A stretch of DNA of 64,000 nucleotides, taken from positions 1 to 64,000 of the forward strand of contig JAWKWT010000004.1 in the NCBI GenBank assembly GCA_041397365.1, read 5' to 3'. Made by a program: the position numbers and the translations under genes. The notes under the pieces were generated by a model, which did no database searches, had not been told where the DNA came from, and saw only the letters and a list, made by a program, of their open reading frames with translations. This DNA comes from P52-10 sp041397365. Its GTDB lineage: Bacteria > Pseudomonadota > Alphaproteobacteria > Rhizobiales > Xanthobacteraceae. Positions 39,113-47,342 of this stretch are shown piece after piece (the stretch's first letter is position 1; each line of letters begins with the position of its first letter).

Positions 39113-39853
39113 TCAGGAACCGCGCAGCGTGTCGCCCGCCTGTGTGCATGCATTCAAAACCTGGTTGACGAGGCTGTCCATCCGCTCGCGGGTGAGACGC
39201 TCGGCGGGACCGGAGACGGCGATCGCAGCGCCTGCGACACCGGCGCGATCGATGATGGCGCCCGCGATGCTGTTGATGCCGGCGCTCCAGCCGCTTTCGG
39301 TAATCGCGATGCCCTGCTGGCGGATGGTCGCGAATTCCCTGAGAGTCGCGGCGAGCTTGATTTCCTTGCCGCGCGGGTGGCTGTTGCGAAACGTATTGAC
39401 GATCTCCTCGGCGTTCGGCTGAAACGCGAGTTGCACCCGCCCCGAGGCGGGAAACAGCGCCGGCACGCGATGGCCCGGCACCGGCGTCGTCCGAACCGGC
39501 ATCGGCGCGCGAATCTGATCGAGATAGATGCAATCGCCACCATCGAGGATGGTGAGGTGAACCGTTTCCTGTGTCTGCTGGTGCAGCATCTGCATGAAGG
39601 GACGCGCCGCGCGCACCATCGGATGGCGCATCACCACCTTCATGCCGAGTTCCCAAACCTTCAGCGTCGGGCCGTAACGTCCGGTCGCTGCGTCACGCTC
39701 GACATAGCCGAGCGTGAGCAACGTCGTCAGCGTGCGATGGACATTGCTTTTCTCAAGGCCCATTTCCTTCGCCATCGCGGTGACGCCGACCGGCGCGTCG
39801 GCATGCGCGATGCGGTTCAAAACCTTCAGGCCCTTGGCAATCGCGGTGTCCAT
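39113..39853 (-). CDS. IclR-family transcriptional regulator
   Basis: 246 residues. The N-terminal winged helix reads KGLKVLNRIAHADAPVGVTA with the recognition helix MGLEKSNVHRTLTTLLTLGY. The C-terminal IclR effector domain has PFMQMLHQQTQETVHLTILD, GDCIYLDQIRA and GWSAGINSIAGAIIDRAG. It is divergent from the CoA-transferase operon with 187 bases between starts, and two inverted repeats lie in that gap. It most likely controls the operon and perhaps itself. The ligand is unknown; a pathway intermediate or transported acid is plausible. Confidence 0.92.
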   Translation of the reverse strand: MDTAIAKGLKVLNRIAHADAPVGVTAMAKEMGLEKSNVHRTLTTLLTLGYVERDAATGRYGPTLKVWELGMKVVMRHPMVRAARPFMQMLHQQTQETVHLTILDGGDCIYLDQIRAPMPVRTTPVPGHRVPALFPASGRVQLAFQPNAEEIVNTFRNSHPRGKEIKLAATLREFATIRQQGIAITESGWSAGINSIAGAIIDRAGVAGAAIAVSGPAERLTRERMDSLVNQVLNACTQAGDTLRGS

Positions 39854-39871
39854 CCGAGCATTATACAACCA

Positions 39872-39890
39872 TGTTCCAAATCATGGAACA
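39872..39890. promoter_or_regulatory. candidate IclR operator 1
   Basis: TGTTCCA-N5-TGGAACA is a perfect inverted repeat of seven-base arms, 19 bases upstream of the IclR start. Its position suits autorepression. Confidence 0.6.
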
Positions 39891-39983
39891 CATTTCCGCA
39901 TATCAACCTTGCCCAATTGTCCGGCTGGTTACGCTGTGGGTCGCTTGACAAAATCTTCGCGCTTTCGGACTCTTGTCGGAACG

Positions 39984-40002
39984 TGGTTCCAAATATCAGA
40001 AC
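39984..40002. promoter_or_regulatory. candidate IclR operator 2
   Basis: TGGTTCCAAATATCAGAACA is an imperfect repeat of the same type as operator 1. It lies about 40 bases upstream of the CoA-transferase start, where it could block transcription of the operon. Confidence 0.5.
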
Positions 40003-40040
40003 AAACTTAACGGCGCTGGCCGCGGAGGAATGCATCTCAC

Positions 40041-41281
40041 ATGAACCAGATCGCATCGGGCGCTCAGGCGGCAGCAACGCCGGCCACGCCCCAACTGCCG
40101 CTCGCCGGCATCCGCGTCCTTGACCTGACGCGCATCTATAGCGGCCCGTACTGCACCTTCCTGCTGGCGATGGCCGGCGCGGAGGTCATCAGATCGAACC
40201 GCCGGAAGGCGAGACGCTGCGCAAGCGCGACGGACGGCAAGGCGCGTCGCTGCCCTTCGCCATGCTGAACGCCAACAAGCGGCTCATCACGCTCAATCTG
40301 AAATCGAAGAAAGGCGCGGAGATCCTCACGCAACTGCTGAAGACGGCCGACGTTCTGGTCGAGAACTTCCGCCCCGGCGTGATGGACCGTCTTGGTTTCT
40401 CGAAGGAGAAGCTGAAGGAGATCAATCCGCGCCTGATCGTGGCGCAGACCTCCGGCTACGGCAATCACGGTCCCTACCGCGATTATCCGGCGATGGACCT
40501 CACCGTGCAGGCCGTCTCGGGCATCATGGACTCTACCGGTTATCCGGACGGACCGCCCGTGAAGGCCGGTCCCGCGCTGGTCGATTTCGCCGCCGGCACG
40601 CATCTGTATTGCTCGATCGTTACCGCACTGTTTTCACGCGAGCGCACCGGCCAGGTGCTTTCGACCGAAGTCGCGATGATGGAAGTCATCTATCCGACGC
40701 TGGCCTCGAACCTCGCTCTCGCCGTCTCGACGCCGCAAGGCGAATACATCGCGCGGACCGGCAACCGGCATGGCGGCATGTCGCTGACGCCGTACAATGT
40801 CTACAAGGCGTCCGACGGCTTCGTCGCGATCATCTGCAACAATGAGCGGCACTGGGTCGCGCTCGGCAAGGCGCTGAAGCGCGAGGACTGGGCGAGTAAT
40901 CCGCAATACAACCCGCTCGTCGAGCGCGTGAACCGGATGGATCAGCTCGACGACGAGATCAACGCCGAGACCTCGAAATACACGCGCATGCAGTTGTTCG
41001 AACTGCTGAACAAGACAGGCGCTGCCTGCGCGCCGGTGCGCACGCTGCACGAGGTGCTCGCCGACCCGCATTTGCGCGCGCGCGGCATGCTGCACGACAT
41101 CGATCACCCCGAATATGGAAAGCTCGTGGTGATGAACAGCCCGATCCATTACGGCGGCGTGAAACAGCCGGACTACCAGGCGTCCGGCGAGATGGGCGCC
41201 GACATCGACGCGATTTTCGGCGACGAACTCAAAATGACGAAGGCCGAGATCGAAGACCTTCGCAAGGCGGGAGATATTTAG
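40041..41281 (+). CDS. class III (CaiB/BaiF) CoA-transferase, one frameshift
   Basis: It activates a carboxylate by moving CoA between acids. N-terminal LPLAGIRVLDLTRIYSGPYC and TFLLAMAGAEVI, then NANKRLITLNLKSKKG, ADVLVENFRPGVMDRLGF and the catalytic aspartate in PAMDLTVQAVSGIMDSTG. A missing A at 40191 breaks the frame between AGAEVI and KIEPPEGETLRKRDGRQG; corrected length is 413 residues. First gene of a five-gene operon: the stop is one base before the acyl-CoA dehydrogenase start. Confidence 0.92.
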
Positions 41282-41282
41282 C

Positions 41283-42475
41283 ATGTTGGACAAAAGCGAG
41301 AGCCCGAGGACGTCGGCCCTCGGCGCGTGGGAAATGCCCGAAGAGCTCCTGCAATTGCAGGACACCGTCCGCCGCTTCATGGTCAATGAGGTGAAGCCGG
41401 TCGAGGACAAGCTCGAGCACGACGCCGTGCGCTGCTCGGACGAGGACCGGAAGATTCTCCAGGCGAAGGCGAAGAAGCTGGCCTGTGGATGATGCGCACG
41501 CCGGCCGAATATGGTGGCGCGGGCCTCAACATCCTCGGCCAGACGATCGTCGCGGAAGAAGCCGCGAAATGCCGGATGGGCGCGTATATCCCGGCCCTCA
41601 ATGCTTTCGGCTCCGACCCGCCGAACGTGATCTGGCTGGGCAGCAAGTACCAGATCGAGAAATACGGCATCGGCAGCATCAATGAAGGCAAGAAAGCTTT
41701 CTTCGCCATCAGCGAGGCGTCCGGCGGCGCGGACCCTGCCCGCTCGATCAAGTGCCAGGCGGTGCTGAAGGGCGACCGCTACATCCTCAATGGCACGAAG
41801 ATGTGGATTACCGGCGCGAAGGGGGCGGACTGGGGCATCGTCATGGCCCGCACCGGCCATGGCGGCCGCGGCGGCATCACGTCGTTCATCGTCGACGGCA
41901 ACATGAAGGGCATCTCCTACAAGGTGATCCCGGTCATTCGCGCCTATGCGCCTTACGAGGTGCATTTCGACAATGTCGAGGTGCCAATCGAGAACAGGCT
42001 CGGCGAGGAAGGCGGCGGCTTCAAGCTGGCCGAGAAGTGGCTCGTCGAGGGGCGCGTCCCCTATGCATCCGGCACGATCGGCATCGCGCAGGCGGCGCTC
42101 GAAATGGCGATCGACTGGGCCAAGCAGCGCGAGGCGTTCGGCTCGCGCCTGTCGGACAAGCAGGCGATCCAGTGGATGCTCGCCGACAGCGAAATGGAGC
42201 TGCGCGCCGCAAGGCTGCTGACCTATCAGGCGGCGTGGAAGGCCGATCTCGGCCACGACATGAAGCTCGATGCGTCGATCGCCAAGGTGACGGCGACGGA
42301 AACGGCCGGCCGCGTGGTCGATCGCTGCATCCAGATCTTCGGCGGCCTCGGCGTGTCGAAGGAGCTGCCGCTGGAGCGCTGGTATCGCGAACTGCGCATC
42401 AAGCGGATCGGCGAAGGCCCATCGGAAGTGCAGCGCATGGTGGTCGCGCGCAATCTTCTCGGCAACCGCGGCTGA
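41283..42475 (+). CDS. acyl-CoA dehydrogenase, one frameshift
   Basis: An FAD enzyme that introduces an alpha-beta double bond into acyl-CoA. Motifs: TPAEYGGAGLNILGQTIVAE, ISEASGGADPARSIKCQAVL, GTKMWITGAKGADWGIVMAR, KQREAFGSRLSDKQAIQWML and RCIQIFGGLGVSKELPLERW. The catalytic glutamate is in the family position, IGEGPSEVQRMV. One G is missing at about 41480, splitting KAKKLG from LWMMRTPAEYGG; corrected length is 397 residues. It lies one base behind the CoA-transferase. Confidence 0.93.
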
Positions 42476-42482
42476 CGACAAC

Positions 42483-42538
42483 GGGGCGCGATCGATCGCG
42501 CCCCGCCTCTATTTAAGAGGCCGCATTTAAGAGGCCGC
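42483..42538. repeat. 22-bp perfect palindrome followed by a 14-bp tandem repeat
   Basis: At 42483-42504 lies a perfect palindrome centred on GATCGATC. At 42511-42538 ATTTAAGAGGCCGC occurs twice without a gap. Both lie between the dehydrogenase and hydratase genes and may attenuate transcription or protect the mRNA end. Confidence 0.6.
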
Positions 42539-42591
42539 GCGCAAAAAAATGCGACGCGAGCCTGACAAGCAATCACAGGGAGCAGACAAAC

Positions 42592-43368
42592 GTGTCGATT
42601 GATCTTGATGTAGACAAGGACGGTGTTGCGACCGTCACCATCAACCGCGCCGATGTGCATAACGCGCTTGACGCGGAGCATTATGCGGCGATCTCGAAAG
42701 CCTGGCAGACCGTGCGCGACGATCCGCAGATCCGCTGCGCGATCCTCACCGGCGCCGGCGAGAAGGCGTTCTCGGCCGGCGCGGACATCAAGAACTTCCT
42801 CACGCTGAAGCAGAACTGGTCGGACGTCTGGCTGACGCAGAAGGACCAGCTGCTGAACCGCGGCCTCGAAGTCTGGAAGCCGATCATCGCGGCCGTGAAC
42901 GGCTTCTGCGTCGGCGGCGGCATGACGATGCTATACTCCACCGACATCCGCGTCGCCTCCGAGCATGCGACCTTCGGACTGGCCGAGGTCAAGCGCGGCA
43001 TCATCGCCGGCAATGGCGGCACGCAGCGCACCTTGCAGCAACTGCCCTGGTGCATCGGCATGGAGATGCTGCTGACGGGCGATCCGATCGACGCGCAGAC
43101 GGCGGAGCGCTGGGGTCTCATCAACAAGGTCGTGCCGCACAAGGACCTGATGAAGACCGCGCGCGAATACGCCGCCCGCGTCGCCGCCAACGCGCCGCTG
43201 GCGGTGCAGGCGGCGAAGGAGCTGGCGATCCGCTCGCGCGACACCGACATCAACACCGGCCTGCGCATCGAACAGTTGATCGGCCGCCTGCTGCGCGAGA
43301 CCGAGGACGCCAAGGAAGGCCCGAAGGCGTTCCGCGAGAAGCGCAAGCCCGACTTCAAGGGGAATTGA
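42592..43368 (+). CDS. enoyl-CoA hydratase/isomerase family protein
   Basis: 258 residues of the crotonase fold. The CoA and oxyanion-hole segments are GAGEKAFSAGADIKNFLTLK and AVNGFCVGGGMTMLYSTDIR. In FGLAEVKRGIIAGNGGTQRT one of the two catalytic glutamates is present, but the GGMTM stretch lacks the other (normally GGCEL), so activity may be hydration of an unusual substrate, isomerisation or hydrolysis. GTG start at 42592. It ends three bases before the thiolase-like gene. Confidence 0.9.
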   Translation: MSIDLDVDKDGVATVTINRADVHNALDAEHYAAISKAWQTVRDDPQIRCAILTGAGEKAFSAGADIKNFLTLKQNWSDVWLTQKDQLLNRGLEVWKPIIAAVNGFCVGGGMTMLYSTDIRVASEHATFGLAEVKRGIIAGNGGTQRTLQQLPWCIGMEMLLTGDPIDAQTAERWGLINKVVPHKDLMKTAREYAARVAANAPLAVQAAKELAIRSRDTDINTGLRIEQLIGRLLRETEDAKEGPKAFREKRKPDFKGN

Positions 43369-43371
43369 GCG

Positions 43372-44509
43372 ATGACGATCAACCATAGCGGCAAGGCGGT
43401 GATCGCCGGCATTGGCTCGACCAAATTTGGCGGCCTGCCCGGACGCACCACCATCTCGATGAATGTCGAGGCGATCCGCAAGGCGCTGAAGGACGCCGGC
43501 ATCGAGAAGGACCAGGTGGACGCCCTGTTCGTCAAATGCCCCACCTCCAAGTTCGAATTGATGTACGGCCAGAAGGTCGCCGAGGCCATCGCGTTGCAGC
43601 CGAGGATCGGCGGCGTGTGGGATTCCGGCGGCTCCTCCAATGTGATGATGATCGCCACCGCCGTGATGGCGATCGAGGCGGAGTCAGTGCGACATCGCCG
43701 TCGTCACCTTCGCCGACAATCCGAAGACCGGATCGGCGGCGAGCTACAACCGCCCCCGCGGCGACGATGCGCTCTATGGCTGGTTCGCGACGCTCTCGTC
43801 CTACGCGATGATCGCGCGCCGCCACATGGGCCAGCTCGGCACGCCGCGCGAGGCGCTGGGCGCGGTCGCGGTCGCCGCCCGCCGCCACGGCGCGGAGAAT
43901 CCGAACGCGCAGCTTCGCAAGGCGCTGACGCTCGACGAATATATGGGCCTGCCGATGATGGTGGCCCCGTTCTGCCGCGACGACTGCACGCTGGTGTCGG
44001 ACGGCGCGGCCGCCGTGGTCGTGATGAGCGCCAGGCGCGCCAGCGAACTCGGCGTCAGGAAGCCGGTACCGATCCTCGGCTTCGGTTTCGGCCAGACCTC
44101 TTGGGAGGTCGCGCAACGGCCGGACATGACCTCGACGCAGGCGAAGATCGCGGCGGAGACGGCCTTCAAGATGGCCGGGCTGAAGCCGAAGGACATGGAC
44201 GTCGCGCAGATCTACGACTGCTTCACCATCACCGCGCTGATGACGCTGGAGGATTACGGCTTCGCCAAGAAGGGCCAGATCGCCGACTTCGTCAAAGGCG
44301 GCAATATCGAGATCGGCGGCGAACTGCCGATGAACACCTCCGGCGGCCTTCTGTCGGAGACCGGCATGCCGGGCATGCAGCTCGTCCAGGAAGGCGTCCG
44401 GCAGATGCGCGGAGACGCCACATTGCAAGTCAAGAACGCAAAGCATTGCATCATCAGCAATCAGGGAGGAGTGATGCATACCCACGCAACGCTCATTTTG
44501 GGCCAATGA
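43372..44509 (+). CDS. thiolase-like (SCP2/Ltp-type) protein, one frameshift
   Basis: 378 residues when corrected. NHSGKAVIAGIGSTKFGGLP starts a thiolase fold; other marks are ALKDAGIEKDQVDALFVKC, VAQIYDCFTITALMTLEDYG and LPMNTSGGLLSETGMPGMQL. The acyl-accepting cysteine is replaced (WDSGGSSNVMM) and the usual C-terminal His motif is TGMPG. That resembles Ltp2-like proteins that work with a DUF35 partner, here the next gene. An extra base near 43684 shifts the frame between MAIEAE and QCDIAVVTFADNPKTG. Its stop overlaps the next start (ATGA). Confidence 0.87.
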
Positions 44510-44946
44510 ACGCACCCGCAACCGCCAAGACATCCGACAAGAAACCCGACGCCACCCTGCCGGGACCGGAGATCACCCCGGCCACCCAGCCCTATTGGGA
44601 CGCGCTGCGCGAGGGCAAGCTGACCTATCAGCACTGCCATCACTGCAAGAACAACTGGCTGCCGGCGCGCGGCGAATGTCCGAAATGCCTGGAGGCGGAC
44701 TGGTCGTGGCAGCCGGCTTCCGGCAAGGCCAGGCTGATCTCCTGGGTGGTGTTCCACCGCGCCTTCCATCCCGCCTTCGCCGACCGCCTGCCGTACAACG
44801 TGGCCGTGGTCGAACTGGCGGAGGGCGCGCGCATGATCACCAACGTCATCATCGACGATCCCGAGACTTTGGTGATCGACCAGCCCCTCACCTTCGTCCC
44901 CGCAAACGAGCAGGGATACGGTATCGCAAGATTCAAACCCGCCTGA
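44506..44946 (+). CDS. DUF35 Zn-ribbon/OB-fold protein, partner of the thiolase-like protein
   Basis: 146 residues. A rubredoxin-like zinc ribbon has four cysteines in YQHCHHCKNNWLPARGECPK and CL, then an OB-fold begins at ARLISWVVFHRAFHPAFADR and VVELAEGARMITNVI. In steroid and acyl-CoA degradation such proteins form complexes with Ltp2-type thiolases or enoyl-CoA hydratases. The start overlaps the thiolase-like stop by four bases, so a complex is likely. Last gene of the operon before the receptor array. Confidence 0.9.
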   Translation: MNAPATAKTSDKKPDATLPGPEITPATQPYWDALREGKLTYQHCHHCKNNWLPARGECPKCLEADWSWQPASGKARLISWVVFHRAFHPAFADRLPYNVAVVELAEGARMITNVIIDDPETLVIDQPLTFVPANEQGYGIARFKPA

Positions 44947-44984
44947 AACGGAATTGAATGACATATGTTTAGGAGGAACCGACA

Positions 44985-45959
44985 ATGAAACCAGTCTCGA
45001 TCATCCTGCGCGCGCTGCCGGCGCTCGCCGTCGCGCTCGCGTCATTTGGCGCAACTGCGCAAGACAACTATCCCAATCGTTCCATCCGCCTGGTCGTCCC
45101 CTACACGCCGGGCGCTTCGACGGACACGATTTCCCGTGCCTTCGCCGACGAAGCCAGCAAGGTGCTCGGTCAGCCGGTCGTCGTTGAAAACCGCGGCGGT
45201 GCCGGCACCGCGATCGGCACACAGACCGCAAAGAACTATCCCGCGGACGGCTACACCCTGCTGTTCGGCTCCGGCACGATGATCAGCACCATGCTGGCGC
45301 TGAAGGAGCCGGGCTATTCGATGAAGGACTTCACGCCGGTCACGATGCTTGGCGATCAATTCTATGTGCTGATGATCCCGAAGGCCTTGCCGGTCACGAA
45401 CGCCAAGGAGTTCGTCGAATACGCGAAGAAGAACCCCGGCAAGATGAACTACGGCATGCTCGGACCGGGCTCGCCCTCGCATGTTCTCGGCGACCGCTTC
45501 GCGCGCTCGGCGGGGTTCAAGTGGCAGGACATCGCCTTCCGCGGCGGCACTCCGACCCTCACCGCGCTGATGAGCAACGACGTGCAGGGCTATTTCGCGA
45601 CGCAGACCTTCTCGACGCAATATGTCGACTCCGACAAGATCCGGCTGATCGGCATCGGCGCCGAGAAGCGTGGCGAGTTCCTTCCCAATGTTCCGACCTT
45701 CAAGGAGATGGGCTATGACGGCGTCGTCGAGCAAGGCTGGTACGCTTTGTTCGTGCGCTCCGAAACGCCGAAGGACATCGTCGACAAATTGAAGAAGGTG
45801 TCGGCCCAGGTCATGGCCTCGCCGGCGATGAAGGCACACCTCAAGAGCGCGGGCCTTTCATCCTACAACGGAACCATCGACACGTTCCTTGCCAATCTCG
45901 ACAACGAGATCAAGAGCAAGACCGAGGAGACGAAGCGGCTCGGAATCGTTCCGCAATAG
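44985..45959 (+). CDS. Bug-family TTT receptor 1 (divergent member)
   Basis: 324 residues. Signal peptide SIILRALPALAVALASFGAT ends near AQD. NYPNRSIRLVVPYTPGASTD and VVVENRGGAGTAIGTQTAKN define the Bug fold, but the loop has STDTISRAFADEASKVLGQP rather than the GVTD-type sequence of receptors 2-8. Ligand-side loops are MNYGMLGPGSPSHVLGDRFA and IAFRGGTPTLTALMSNDVQG. AGGAGG precedes the start and only 38 bases separate it from the DUF35 gene, so it probably belongs to the catabolic operon. Confidence 0.94.
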   Translation: MKPVSIILRALPALAVALASFGATAQDNYPNRSIRLVVPYTPGASTDTISRAFADEASKVLGQPVVVENRGGAGTAIGTQTAKNYPADGYTLLFGSGTMISTMLALKEPGYSMKDFTPVTMLGDQFYVLMIPKALPVTNAKEFVEYAKKNPGKMNYGMLGPGSPSHVLGDRFARSAGFKWQDIAFRGGTPTLTALMSNDVQGYFATQTFSTQYVDSDKIRLIGIGAEKRGEFLPNVPTFKEMGYDGVVEQGWYALFVRSETPKDIVDKLKKVSAQVMASPAMKAHLKSAGLSSYNGTIDTFLANLDNEIKSKTEETKRLGIVPQ

Positions 45960-46003
45960 CGGCGACCGCTTTTCCGCGAGGCTTCACCTTCGCGACGTTC
46001 CGC

Positions 46004-46032
46004 CAATGGCCGGCAAGTTTCTTGCCGGCCAT
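46004..46032 (+). terminator. terminator after Bug receptor 1
   Basis: A 13-bp perfect stem, AATGGCCGGCAAG with its complement, and a three-base loop, 45 bases after the stop. Only a short T pair follows. Confidence 0.7.
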
Positions 46033-46166
46033 TCTGTTTCGGCGATCGGGTTCGCGCTCTTCACGACGAGAAAGCGGATCGTCCGGAACCGCTTCAACCG
46101 GTGCCCAGAAAGCCGGCTTTTCTTCCGGGCGGAATCCTGCAAGAACGCAGCCGTGCAAAATAAGAA

Positions 46167-46185
46167 AGCCGCCCCGGAGGCGGCT
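46167..46185 (+). promoter_or_regulatory. leader hairpin next to the ribosome-binding site of Bug receptor 2
   Basis: AGCCGCC and GGCGGCT pair around a five-base loop, ending four bases before AAGGAG. It could limit or time ribosome access. Confidence 0.4.
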
Positions 46186-46200
46186 AAAAAGGAGTGAACG

Positions 46201-47175
46201 ATGAAGCTGAAGCTTGTGATCGCAGCGATCGCTGCATCCGCCGCCATGACCACGGCGGCTCTCGCGCAGCAGGATTACCCGTCGCGGCCGGTCACATGGG
46301 TCGTCCCCTTCCCCCCCGGCGGCGTCACCGACAGCGGCGCACGCACTGTCGCCAAGGTCCTCGGCGAAAAGCTTGGGCAGCCCGTCGTCATCGAAAACAA
46401 GCCGGGCGCGGGCGGCATCGTCGGCGCGGAATATGTGGTCAATTCCAAGAAGGACGGCTACACCTTCCTCTACGCCTCGAACGGCGTGGCCGTCACCTAC
46501 CCGTTCCTGTACAAGAAGATGTCATTCGATCCGAAGAAGGATCTGATCCCGGTGCACGGCATGGCCGACTCGCCGATGCTGGTGATGGTTCGCGCCGATA
46601 CGCCATACAAGACGTTGGCCGATCTGATCGACTTCGCGAAGAAGAATCCGGGCAAGCTGAACTACGCTTCCGTGGGACAAGGGTCGACCCAGCATCTGCT
46701 GGCCGAACTTTTTCAGAAGGAAGCCGGCATCAAGTTGACGCATATTCCCTACAAGGGATCGTCGCCTGCATTGACGGACATGCTGGGCGGCACGATCGAC
46801 ATCATGTTCGACTATCCGATCCTCATGCAGCCGCAAATGGACGCCGGCAAATTGCGGGCGCTGGCCGTGTCGAGCCAGAAGCGCCTCACAAATTTGCCGG
46901 ATGTGAAAACCATCTCCGAACAAGGATATCCGGGCGTCGTGTTCACTGCCTGGGCCACTATCGTTCTGCCTGCCGGCACACCTCAACCGATCGTCGACAA
47001 ACTCGCCAAAGCCTTCGGCGAGAGCCTTCAGGACCCCGGTATCGTCAAATATTTCGCCGATCAGGGCGCGGGCGTCATGCAGGGCATTGCCAAGGAAAAG
47101 CTGGCGAAGTTTTACGACGACGAGCGCGTGAAGATGAAGGAGATCGTCGACCGCGCCGGCATCAAACCCGAATGA
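46201..47175 (+). CDS. Bug-family TTT receptor 2
   Basis: 324 residues. The signal peptide reads KLVIAAIAASAAMTTAALAQ. The mature protein begins QDYPSRPVTWVVPFPPGGVT and has DSGARTVAKVLGEKLGQPVV, ENKPGAGGIVGAEYVVNSKK, NYASVGQGSTQHLLAELFQK and LTHIPYKGSSPALTDMLGGT. AAGGAG is seven bases before the ATG. A terminator follows, so it is probably a transcription unit of its own. It is close to receptors 3-8. Confidence 0.95.
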   Translation: MKLKLVIAAIAASAAMTTAALAQQDYPSRPVTWVVPFPPGGVTDSGARTVAKVLGEKLGQPVVIENKPGAGGIVGAEYVVNSKKDGYTFLYASNGVAVTYPFLYKKMSFDPKKDLIPVHGMADSPMLVMVRADTPYKTLADLIDFAKKNPGKLNYASVGQGSTQHLLAELFQKEAGIKLTHIPYKGSSPALTDMLGGTIDIMFDYPILMQPQMDAGKLRALAVSSQKRLTNLPDVKTISEQGYPGVVFTAWATIVLPAGTPQPIVDKLAKAFGESLQDPGIVKYFADQGAGVMQGIAKEKLAKFYDDERVKMKEIVDRAGIKPE

Positions 47176-47200
47176 TCCGCATTCATCGCATCTCATGACG

Positions 47201-47232
47201 GCAAAGGGCCACGCATCGCGTGGCCCTTTTGC
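47201..47232 (+). terminator. Rho-independent terminator after Bug receptor 2
   Basis: A stem GCAAAGGGCCACGC with its complement and a three-base loop, followed by a run of Ts within the stem end. It lies 26 bases after the stop. Confidence 0.85.
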
Positions 47233-47342
47233 ATTGCACAGCGACAAGGCTGCACAGCGGAACCGCTTGCCCAACTCCCGAAGCACGTTAAGCTCGGCAA
47301 AAAACATAACGTTCCAAAAAAGTATGCCATGGGAGGCGAACA

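Noticed and set aside
46167..46185. Minus-strand terminator
   Set aside because: The T run is on the minus strand, but no minus-strand gene lies nearby; a leader hairpin for receptor 2 is more likely.
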